Shown here in pieces: positions 1 through 5,288 of a stretch of 5,288 bases of DNA. The DNA comes from an uncultured Oscillospiraceae bacterium. Lineage in GTDB: Bacteria > Bacillota > Clostridia > Oscillospirales > Oscillospiraceae. Below the pieces are notes generated by a model. The model worked only from the letters and a program-made list of their open reading frames with translations, was not told the origin of the DNA and ran no database searches. Both the position numbers and the translations under genes were made by a program. Within the stretch, counting starts at the first letter, position 1. Every line of letters begins with the position of its first letter. The stretch lies in the NCBI GenBank assembly GCA_934675115.1, contig CAKUPH010000115.1, positions 1 through 5,288 on the forward strand. Direction: 5' to 3'.

Positions 1-190
1 GAGCGCTGGCCCTTTCCTTCATTCTGAGTAATATTGCGGTCTGCCAACCGTTTTGAAACCAGCTTTTCCGGTCACCATATAATAGGTCATTGAACTATTT
101 GCGTCTTGACTTTTGTCTTACTTTTTGGGGCACTTCACAATTTACCAATCTCCGCTTTTTCTTTCTATCCATTTGTTCACACTTTTGCGG
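1..190. other. Left-edge noncoding stretch, lower GC
   Basis: No gene could be supported here. The DNA is visibly more AT-rich than the rest of the window. A plus-strand frame open from the left edge (codons starting at base 3, stop TGA at 54-56) would encode a short hydrophobic tail, ALALSFILSNIAVCQPF. That could be the last residues of an upstream membrane protein, but 17 codons with mixed third-position GC are not enough to call. On the minus strand an ATG at 22-20 has no ribosome binding site. The rest, about 57-190, looks like upstream promoter DNA for the gene that starts at 298. I saw no convincing terminator in it. Confidence 0.4.
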
Positions 191-219
191 TTGCGCTCGT
201 CCGGCGGTTATGGTATACT
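191..219 (+). promoter_or_regulatory. Sigma-A type promoter with extended -10, for the membrane protein gene
   Basis: The -35 candidate TTGCGC (191-196) is separated by exactly 17 bases from TATACT (214-219). TATACT is preceded by TGG, giving an extended -10 (TGn). Transcription should begin near 226, leaving a leader of about 70 bases before the ATG at 298. The leader contains a short CCGCC/GGCGG inverted repeat (around 240-258) of unknown relevance. The promoter lies inside the frame extension upstream of 298, which argues against using the earlier in-frame TTG at 106. Confidence 0.6.
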
Positions 220-287
220 GAACTGTCTGTAACAACTGCCGCCGGATCGTCTGGCGGTTTCCATAATACCGAACATACCGATCGGAA

Positions 288-295
288 AGGTGATC
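288..295 (+). promoter_or_regulatory. Ribosome binding site fixing the start at 298
   Basis: AGGTGATC is an eight-base complement to the usual bacterial 16S rRNA 3' end (GATCACCT), shifted relative to the classical GGAGG core. Aligned on the anti-Shine-Dalgarno sequence, the GG lies about seven bases from the ATG at 298, a normal effective spacing. This supports 298 over upstream in-frame starts. Confidence 0.6.
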
Positions 296-297
296 TG

Positions 298-1719
298 ATG
301 AATACTCTTACGGCCACCCGGCAGTTCATGCACCGCCGGCTCCCGCTGATTTTGACCATTTACATCCTCATCCAGCCCCTGCTGGACGTGCTGACCAACT
401 TCGGCGCGGAGGCCGGGCACTCCCTCACCGCCGGGACCGTGGTGCGGGCGCTGTTTCTGGTGTTCGCCTTCCTGTATACCCTGTTTTCCGAGAATTTCGA
501 GGGCAAAAAGCTGTGCCTAATCGCGCAGGGTGCGCTGACGGCCTATCTGCTCCTGTTTATGGCTTATATGTTCTCGCTGGGCGGCGTGTCCCTGTGCGTG
601 GCCAACGTCAAAGAGCTGGTGAAGGTCTTTTTCGCCCCCTATGTGATCATTTTCCTCTATACAGTGTACCGCCAGATGGGCTATCTGGTGTCCACCCGGA
701 CCATCGCCATCACCGGCGGCATCTACGCCGGAGTCATCCTTTTCGCCTACCTCACCGGCACCAGCGGCGTATCCTACGGCAACTCCGGCTACGGTTTCAA
801 GGGCTGGTTCTACGCCGCCAACGAGGTGAGCTGTGTCATCGCCCTCACCGCTCCTATCCTCATTTACTACTGCCTCAAGCAGATCCCCACCATCACGAAA
901 AAGACGTGGTGGAAGGGCGTGCTTATCGCGCTGGCCTTTATCGCGCTGGTGTTCAGCGCCAACTTCCTTGCCACCAAAATCATCTTCGGCATCACCCTCA
1001 TCTACTGTCTGGCCGCCTTCGTGTGGTCGCTGGTCCGGGCCATCCAGACCCACAGCCGCGATATGATCTGGCGGTTCGTCGTCTCGACGGTGCTGGTGGT
1101 GCTCATGGCGCTGTTCTATCTCAGTTCCCCCCTCCGGGGCTACATCGACAACATCTACGTTGAGATGGCTGACAAAAATTCGGAGTTGGTAGCCATTTCT
1201 CTGGGCCTTGAGGTCCAGAAGGCCAGCGCCGGCACGTGGCTGCGCAGCTTCCTTGACGTGGAGGGCAGCTTCATGGCTAAGCTGGACTGGCTGCTCAGCC
1301 GCCGCCTGCTCACCTCTGCCTCCAGCCTTCAGGTCTATCTGGACGGCGGCCTGCTGGCCAAGCTGCTGGGCATCGGCTACGCCAACGCCCCCAGCTACAC
1401 CCGCAGCGTGGAGTTCATGATCGAGATGGACCCCTTCGCCCTGCTGGTGCGCCACGGTATTCTGGGCTTTGCCCTCTACTTCGTGCCCTATCTTGTCAGC
1501 ATCGTCTACGCCATCGTACAGTTCTTCAAGCACCCGGTGAAGCGGCTGATGTCGCTGAAATACTGCTCCTACCTCTATTCCGCGCTGGCGGCCTTCGGCA
1601 TCTCCATCATCGCCGGTCACGCGCTGGTGTCCCCCGGCGTGTCCATCTTCGTGCTGGTGGTGGCGCTGAGCCTGTGGGTGCAGACCCAGGAGCAGAACCG
1701 CGCGCTGAAGGCAGCGTGA
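298..1719 (+). CDS. O-antigen ligase/polymerase-like polytopic membrane protein
   Basis: This 473-residue protein resembles the O-antigen ligase / Wzy polymerase superfamily, whose members join lipid-linked saccharide units into surface polysaccharide outside the cytoplasmic membrane. About twelve hydrophobic segments are visible, roughly at residues 14-32, 45-63, 73-94, 105-124, 136-152, 172-192, 206-222, 226-246, 258-276, 381-408, 421-439 and 444-461. A large loop of about 100 residues (277-380) precedes the last three, which is typical of the family. Family-like stretches are GYGFKGWFYAANEVS near 164-178 and LLGIGY ... IEMDPF ... GILGF near 356-391. The length is normal. The start at 298 is chosen for its ribosome binding site and the promoter upstream; an in-frame TTG at 106 would lie before that promoter. 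The gene appears monocistronic, with its own promoter and terminator, and no glycosyltransferase is adjacent. Its exact role (capsule, teichoic-acid-like polymer or other glycan) cannot be read from sequence. The superfamily call is fairly secure, the specific function is not. Confidence 0.8.
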   Translation: MNTLTATRQFMHRRLPLILTIYILIQPLLDVLTNFGAEAGHSLTAGTVVRALFLVFAFLYTLFSENFEGKKLCLIAQGALTAYLLLFMAYMFSLGGVSLCVANVKELVKVFFAPYVIIFLYTVYRQMGYLVSTRTIAITGGIYAGVILFAYLTGTSGVSYGNSGYGFKGWFYAANEVSCVIALTAPILIYYCLKQIPTITKKTWWKGVLIALAFIALVFSANFLATKIIFGITLIYCLAAFVWSLVRAIQTHSRDMIWRFVVSTVLVVLMALFYLSSPLRGYIDNIYVEMADKNSELVAISLGLEVQKASAGTWLRSFLDVEGSFMAKLDWLLSRRLLTSASSLQVYLDGGLLAKLLGIGYANAPSYTRSVEFMIEMDPFALLVRHGILGFALYFVPYLVSIVYAIVQFFKHPVKRLMSLKYCSYLYSALAAFGISIIAGHALVSPGVSIFVLVVALSLWVQTQEQNRALKAA

Positions 1720-1731
1720 TTTATCAATGCC

Positions 1732-1768
1732 AAAAGAGCTCCTCCGCAGCCGCGGAGGAGCTCTTTTT
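1732..1768 (+). terminator. Strong intrinsic terminator of the membrane protein gene
   Basis: A perfect 16-bp stem pairs 1732-1747 (AAAAGAGCTCCTCCGC) with 1752-1767 across a four-base AGCC loop and runs into TTTTT (1764-1768). It starts 13 bases after the TGA stop. The A-run on its left edge gives a short T-run on the opposite strand, so it may also stop transcription arriving from the right. Confidence 0.93.
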
Positions 1769-1803
1769 CGTATTTGCCGGAAGCTCCGGCGGGGGACAGG
1801 TTT

Positions 1804-1929
1804 CGCCCCTCAGGGCGACCTACTTTCTGCTCGTGCAGAAAGTAGGCAAAGACACGTTCAGGGGCGAAAATACGGTTCGACATCGGGCACTGAGAAGCGC
1901 GCCCTCGCTCATAGTATTTTCCCCCTGAA
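1804..1929 (+). repeat. Structured interspersed repeat, copy A (three to four hairpins)
   Basis: This 126-base element has a second copy at 5161-5286 in the same orientation, about three-quarters identical by hand alignment. It holds a short hairpin, CGCCC (1804-1808) with GGGCG (1813-1817). Next is a 12-bp hairpin, CCTACTTTCTGC (1819-1830) with its complement at 1835-1846 around a TCGT loop. A long outer stem pairs 1857-1873 with 1914-1929, 16 pairs with one bulged C at 1865. The outer stem encloses 40 bases with a smaller GGGC (1885-1888) / GCCC (1901-1904) stem and the conserved end TCGCTCATA (1905-1913). No protein-coding signal is evident. It sits between the converging membrane protein gene and the ahcY unit, and its right arm overlaps the T-run of the minus-strand terminator. 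It could be a REP/MITE-like element or a structured RNA; strand of action is unknown. Confidence 0.75.
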
Positions 1930-1949
1930 AAACCCCGATTTTTACGGGG
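1928..1949 (-). terminator. Intrinsic terminator ending the metK-ahcY unit
   Basis: On the minus strand, CCCCG (1949-1945) pairs with CGGGG (1937-1933) around a seven-base A-rich loop and is followed by TTTTT (1932-1928). It lies six bases beyond the stop of the small ORF at 1956. An overlapping alternative stem, GGACGC (1970-1965) with GCGTCC (1953-1948), precedes it and contains that stop codon in its loop. The T-run overlaps the right arm of repeat copy A. Confidence 0.7.
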
Positions 1950-1955
1950 ACGCAA

Positions 1956-2279
1956 TCAAGAAGTGCGTCCGTCTATTACCGGCGCGGGGTAACAGGATAC
2001 CTTGTTACCTATATTTATCGCTGCCGCTCCAATGGAGATTGTTATAGATTGTTCAGCCATCGAAAGGTGCCTGCATTGCAAGTTTGCTTGATGGTGCGGT
2101 GTTCTATCGAGCGCCTTTCCCACAGGGATCTTTGTCTTTGTGCCCTTTTCCTCCAGCACAAAGATGCACCGGCCCCCTATGCTGCGGTACTTTCGGATCA
2201 AGGTGCCGCGGACCTCCCGGTATTGCCGGATCGCGGCGTCTGTTTTGGGATTCCGGACCTTCTCGCTGCCCTTCCCCAT
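1956..2279 (-). CDS. Small uncharacterised ORF downstream of ahcY, possibly degraded at its 3' end
   Basis: I do not recognise this 107-residue product. It begins MGKGSEKVRNPKTDAAIRQY, is basic and polar in its first half (R/K-rich, no membrane segment or signal peptide), and contains GRCIFVLEEKGTKTKIPVG near residues 38-56. The ATG lies 11 bases after the ahcY stop and has no clear Shine-Dalgarno sequence, so translation would depend on coupling to ahcY. A terminator starts six bases after its stop, so the reading frame fills the operon's tail exactly. The first 58 or so codons have about three-quarters G/C in third position, like the neighbouring genes; the last 49 or so drop to about half and read less like protein. 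It may be a genuine short gene, a shortened remnant with an extended reading frame, or an open 3' untranslated region. Coding status is uncertain. Confidence 0.4.
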   Translation of the reverse strand: MGKGSEKVRNPKTDAAIRQYREVRGTLIRKYRSIGGRCIFVLEEKGTKTKIPVGKALDRTPHHQANLQCRHLSMAEQSITISIGAAAINIGNKVSCYPAPVIDGRTS

Positions 2280-2290
2280 CAGCCGGGGTC

Positions 2291-3532
2291 TTACAGCGCG
2301 GAGTGGAGATATTCCTCCTGCTCCGGCGTGAGCCTGTCGATGGTGAGGCCCAGCGCCGCCAGCTTGGCCCAGCCGATGGCGTCGTCGATCTCGGCGGGGA
2401 TGTCGTAGAGCTTCGTCTCCAGCGTGTCCCGGTGCTTCACCAGCCACTCGGCGGCCAGCGCCTGCACGGCGAAGGACATGTCCATGATCTCGGCGGGGTG
2501 GCCGTTTCCGGCGGCCAGATTCACCAGACGGCCGTCCGCCAGCACATTGAGCACCCGGCCGTCCGCCATGCGGTAGCCCATGATGTTCTCCCGCTGCTGG
2601 AACTTCTCCTCGTTGTGATGATCCAGCCAGTCCACGTCCACCTCCACGTTGAAGTGTCCGGCGTTGCAGAGGATGGCGCCGTCCTTCATTTTGGTGAAGT
2701 GGTCGGCAGTGATGACGTCCCGGCAGCCGGTGGAGGTGACGAAAATGTCGCCCAGCGCCGCCGCGTCCTCCATTTTCATCACCCGGAAGCCGTTCATGGT
2801 GGCGTCCAGCGCCTTGAAGGGGTCGATTTCGGTGACGATGACCTCCGCTCCCATGCCCTTGGCCCGGAGGGCGATGCCGGAGCCGCACCAGCCGTAGCCC
2901 GCCACCACCACGGTCTTGCCCGCGACGATGAGGTTGGTGGTGTGCATGATGCCGTCCCACACGGACTGGCCGGTGCCGTACTTGTTGTCGTAGTAGTGCT
3001 TGGCCTTGGCATCGTTCACCGCCATCATGGGGAAGGGGAGTGTGCCCGCCTGCTCCCGGGCCCGGAGCCGGAGAATGCCGGTGGTAGTCTCCTCGCAGCC
3101 GCCGATGACGCAGTCGGCGTACTCCTTACACCGGCCGGTGAGCAGGTGGACCAGATCGCCGCCGTCGTCGATGACGATGTGGGGATGGCACTTGAGGGTC
3201 TCACACAGCAGGTCCTCATACTGCTCCGGCGTGACGCCGTGGATGCCGAAGGTCTCAATGCCCCGCTCCGCCACGGCGGCGGCCACGTCGTCCTGAGTGG
3301 ACAGGGGATTGCAGCCGGTGAGGTACACCTCCGCGCCGCCCTCCCGCAGCACGAGTCCCAGATTGGCGGTCTTGGCCTCCAGATGGACGGACACCGCCAC
3401 CCGCAGCCCGGCGAAGGGCTTTTCGTCCTGGAAGCGGGCTTCGATCTGGCTCAGGGCGGGCATGTGGGCGCGGACCCAGTTGATCTTGCGCTGTCCGGAG
3501 GGGGCCAGAGTGCTGTCCTTGATGATACTCAT
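2291..3532 (-). CDS. ahcY: Adenosylhomocysteinase (SAH hydrolase), archaeal/Thermotoga-like form
   Basis: This 413-residue cytosolic, NAD-dependent enzyme hydrolyses S-adenosylhomocysteine to homocysteine and adenosine, relieving product inhibition of methyltransferases. Visible motifs are IDDGGDLVHLL (121-131; D123 equals human D131), CEETTTG (146-152; E148 equals E156) and VNDAKAKHYYDNKYGTGQS (172-190), in which K178, D182 and N183 match human K186, D190 and N191. The NAD-binding loop is AGYGWCGSG (211-219) with E235 in TEIDP, and GHPAEIMDMSF lies at 344-354. Two features depart from the human enzyme. HLEAKT (50-55) puts Lys54 where human Glu59 contacts the adenine amino group. The protein ends at LTPEQEEYLHSAL, lacking the C-terminal Lys/Tyr tail that reaches the neighbouring subunit's NAD. 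Both fit the archaeal-type subgroup, so S-inosylhomocysteine is a possible substrate. The ATG at 3532 has AGAGG (3543-3539) six bases upstream. It follows metK on the same strand after 197 bases. The family assignment is secure; substrate specificity is open. Confidence 0.95.
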   Translation of the reverse strand: MSIIKDSTLAPSGQRKINWVRAHMPALSQIEARFQDEKPFAGLRVAVSVHLEAKTANLGLVLREGGAEVYLTGCNPLSTQDDVAAAVAERGIETFGIHGVTPEQYEDLLCETLKCHPHIVIDDGGDLVHLLTGRCKEYADCVIGGCEETTTGILRLRAREQAGTLPFPMMAVNDAKAKHYYDNKYGTGQSVWDGIMHTTNLIVAGKTVVVAGYGWCGSGIALRAKGMGAEVIVTEIDPFKALDATMNGFRVMKMEDAAALGDIFVTSTGCRDVITADHFTKMKDGAILCNAGHFNVEVDVDWLDHHNEEKFQQRENIMGYRMADGRVLNVLADGRLVNLAAGNGHPAEIMDMSFAVQALAAEWLVKHRDTLETKLYDIPAEIDDAIGWAKLAALGLTIDRLTPEQEEYLHSAL

Positions 3533-3613
3533 AAAAAACCTCTTTTCTGATGTAAAGAAAACGGAAAATTCTGAGCTCCTTCTTGAAATGCTCCATGGAT
3601 TTGAATTCTTCTA

Positions 3614-3622
3614 AATATAACA
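3614..3622 (-). promoter_or_regulatory. Possible extended -10 promoter for ahcY
   Basis: On the minus strand TGT (3622-3620) precedes TATATT (3619-3614), an extended -10 with five of six consensus bases. The hexamer 17 bases upstream (TCGCCT) is not -35-like, so this would rely on the extended -10. It lies in an AT-rich patch between metK and ahcY and would start transcription about 75 bases before the ahcY ATG. If real, ahcY can be expressed independently of the metK riboswitch. Confidence 0.35.
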
Positions 3623-3687
3623 GTTCGGTTTTAAGCAGGCGAAAGAAGAACGATATTTCTTCATTCGGACGCGACAAACCCTTGGAA

Positions 3688-3703
3688 CGCGCCAACCGGC
3701 GCG
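3688..3703 (-). other. GC-rich hairpin after metK, weak or no terminator
   Basis: CGCGCC and GGCGCG form a perfect 6-bp stem with a four-base loop, about 27 bases after the metK stop on the minus strand. The bases that follow (TTCCAAGGG) contain no real T-run, so it is unlikely to stop transcription efficiently. It may protect the metK message end or mark a processing boundary. Readthrough from metK into ahcY therefore seems possible. Confidence 0.35.
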
Positions 3704-3729
3704 GATTCGGCCGCCCGGAACCTGCCGGC

Positions 3730-4911
<1,182 letters not shown>

Positions 4912-4921
4912 AGTCATTCTT

Positions 4922-4927
4922 TCCTTT
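4922..4927 (-). promoter_or_regulatory. metK ribosome binding site deciding between two ATGs
   Basis: AAAGGA (4927-4922) is four bases before the ATG at 4917 and ten before the ATG at 4911. Aligned to the 16S anti-Shine-Dalgarno, AAGGA is the 5' half of AAGGAGG, so the effective spacing is about two bases to 4917 and eight to 4911. This favours initiation at 4911. Confidence 0.6.
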
Positions 4928-4941
4928 CTGTCTGGGGGATG

Positions 4942-4966
4942 AAAAAACCCGCCGGAAATCGGCGGG
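4942..4966 (-). terminator. Riboswitch-controlled intrinsic terminator in the metK leader
   Basis: CCCGCCG (4966-4960) pairs perfectly with CGGCGGG (4954-4948) around a five-base loop (ATTTC) and is followed by six T residues (4947-4942). It lies about 20 bases downstream of the SAM-I aptamer and 30 bases before metK. This is the standard expression platform of S-box riboswitches that turn genes off. SAM binding should stabilise P1 and let this terminator form. Confidence 0.92.
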
Positions 4967-4985
4967 CCGTGATGATATGTTTCAT

Positions 4986-5075
4986 CCTCATCTTGCGTTT
5001 CCGCCGGAATTGGCACCTTGCAGCGCAGGTTGCCGTGGTTTCATAGGGCCGGTCCCTCAACCACTCTTGATAAGG
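4986..5075 (-). promoter_or_regulatory. SAM-I (S-box) riboswitch aptamer controlling metK
   Basis: The conserved S-box core is present on the minus strand. P1 pairs CCTTATC (5075-5069) with GATGAGG (4992-4986), with one G-T pair. P2 pairs GTGGTT (5064-5059) with AACCAC (5040-5035). Inside it are GAGGGA (5058-5053), the ACCGG loop closed by GGG/CCC, and TATGAAA (5045-5039), the usual kink-turn and pseudoknot-loop region. P3 spans GGCAACCT (5034-5027) and AGGTGCC (5018-5012). P4 is TTCC (5009-5006) with GGAA (5002-4999), followed by AAGATGAG. This matches the known SAM-I consensus almost base for base. It senses SAM, the product of the downstream gene, and should repress by premature termination at 4966-4942. 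A possible antiterminator is the P4 segment CGGCGG (5006-5001) pairing with CCGCCG (4965-4960) of the terminator; that pairing is inference. Confidence 0.96.
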
Positions 5076-5096
5076 GTATTCAGTTGACTCTATGAT

Positions 5097-5124
5097 AATA
5101 TAGCATAGCGGCCACGTTTGTCAA
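5097..5124 (-). promoter_or_regulatory. Consensus promoter of the metK riboswitch leader
   Basis: On the minus strand a perfect -35 TTGACA (5124-5119) is followed after 16 bases by TATATT (5102-5097), preceded by TGC, an extended -10. An overlapping TATTAT (5100-5095) with an 18-base spacer is an alternative -10. Transcription should start near 5090, about 15 bases before the P1 stem of the aptamer, giving a leader of about 180 bases. Confidence 0.82.
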
Positions 5125-5131
5125 TGACAAA
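5117..5131. promoter_or_regulatory. 15-bp palindrome over the metK -35 box (possible operator)
   Basis: TTTGTCA (5117-5123) and TGACAAA (5125-5131) are perfect inverted repeats around a single A. The palindrome contains the entire -35 hexamer of the metK promoter, so a dimeric protein bound there would block RNA polymerase. No regulator is visible in the window. The match could be partly coincidental, because one half is constrained by the TTGACA consensus. Confidence 0.3.
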
Positions 5132-5160
5132 TCGCAAAAGGTGTCAAAGAGAGGGGGGCT

Positions 5161-5286
5161 CGCCCCCGGGGGGCGACCTACTTTCTGTGTGAACAGAAAG
5201 TAGGCAAAGAATCACTTAGGGAGAAAACGCGGATTCGACTTCGGGCGCAAAGGACGCGCCCTCGCTCATAGCGTTTTCTCCCCAAG
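5161..5286 (+). repeat. Structured interspersed repeat, copy B
   Basis: This second copy of the element at 1804-1929 has the same length and orientation. CGCCCC (5161-5166) pairs with GGGGCG (5170-5175). CCTACTTTCTGT (5177-5188) pairs with its complement (5193-5204) around a GTGA loop. The outer stem pairs 5215-5230 with 5271-5286 (15 of 16 positions) and encloses 40 bases with a GGGCGC (5243-5248) / GCGCCC (5256-5261) stem and the conserved TCGCTCATA (5262-5270). Several stem positions differ from copy A on both sides so that pairing is kept. The first 20 or so bases of the 5132-5160 spacer to its left contain nothing I can name, and the rest is a G-run leading into the element. The window ends two bases after the outer stem. 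Confidence 0.75.
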
Positions 5287-5288
5287 AC

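Noticed and set aside
1..56. Possible C-terminus of an upstream plus-strand membrane protein, or the start of a divergent minus-strand gene at 22
   Set aside because: The first is only 17 hydrophobic codons with weak codon bias, and the second lacks a ribosome binding site. Neither can be supported within the window.
106..297. In-frame upstream extension of the membrane protein from a TTG at 106
   Set aside because: It would put the promoter (191-219) and the ribosome binding site (288-295) inside the coding region, and the extra 64 residues look unlike an N-terminus of this family.
517..1620. Minus-strand open frame opposite the membrane protein gene
   Set aside because: It is rich in Asp, Gly, His and Glu, as expected for the antisense of a hydrophobic gene, and has no promoter or ribosome binding site.
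1674..1928. Plus-strand frame through the terminator and repeat copy A, giving peptide ATYFLLVQKVGK and onward
   Set aside because: Copy B keeps only the first dozen residues before losing the frame. The conservation follows hairpin symmetry and not codons.
2084..3550. Long plus-strand open frame opposite ahcY
   Set aside because: Its His/Gly/Val-rich composition is typical of the antisense of a GC-rich gene. The minus strand carries unmistakable AhcY motifs.
3533..3729. Possible SAH riboswitch upstream of ahcY
   Set aside because: I found no match to the SAH riboswitch core in the gap. The only riboswitch I can support is the SAM-I aptamer upstream of metK.
4912..5016. Upstream ATG at 5016 adding 35 residues to MetK
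   Set aside because: It falls within the SAM-I aptamer and upstream of the intrinsic terminator, and the added residues are not part of the MetK family.

Overview
The window looks like chromosomal DNA from a GC-rich member of the Clostridia, probably Oscillospiraceae-like (Flavonifractor / Intestinimonas / Dysosmobacter type). This is inferred from strongly G/C-ending codons, Bacillota-style ribosome binding sites and extended -10 promoters, an S-box (SAM-I) riboswitch, and an archaeal/Thermotoga-type adenosylhomocysteinase. No 16S or other taxonomic marker is present.

Layout. Bases 1-297 are a lower-GC noncoding stretch ending in a good promoter. A single plus-strand gene (298-1719) encodes a polytopic O-antigen ligase/polymerase-like membrane protein and is closed by a 16-bp intrinsic terminator. 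A 126-base multi-hairpin repeat (copy A, 1804-1929) follows. From about 1930 to 5124 everything runs on the minus strand as a methyl-cycle unit. Read in its own direction it contains a consensus promoter (5124-5097) overlapped by a 15-bp palindrome, a SAM-I riboswitch (5075-4986), an intrinsic terminator (4966-4942), metK (4911-3730), a 197-base gap with a possible second promoter, ahcY (3532-2291), a small uncharacterised ORF (2279-1956) and a closing intrinsic terminator (1949-1928). A second copy of the structured repeat (copy B, 5161-5286), in the same orientation, closes the window.

How the genes work together. MetK makes S-adenosylmethionine (SAM) from methionine and ATP. Methyltransferases convert SAM to S-adenosylhomocysteine (SAH), and AhcY hydrolyses the spent product to homocysteine and a nucleoside. 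The riboswitch should shut off metK, and by readthrough probably ahcY, when SAM is plentiful. The AhcY has features of the archaeal subgroup (Lys where the human enzyme has Glu59, and no C-terminal Lys/Tyr tail), so its substrate could be S-inosylhomocysteine instead of SAH. The membrane protein belongs to cell-surface polysaccharide assembly and has no evident link to the methyl cycle.

The least explained item is the pair of structured repeats. They have equal length, the same orientation, about three-quarters identity by eye, and base changes that preserve pairing in their stems. They flank the methyl-cycle block on both sides.
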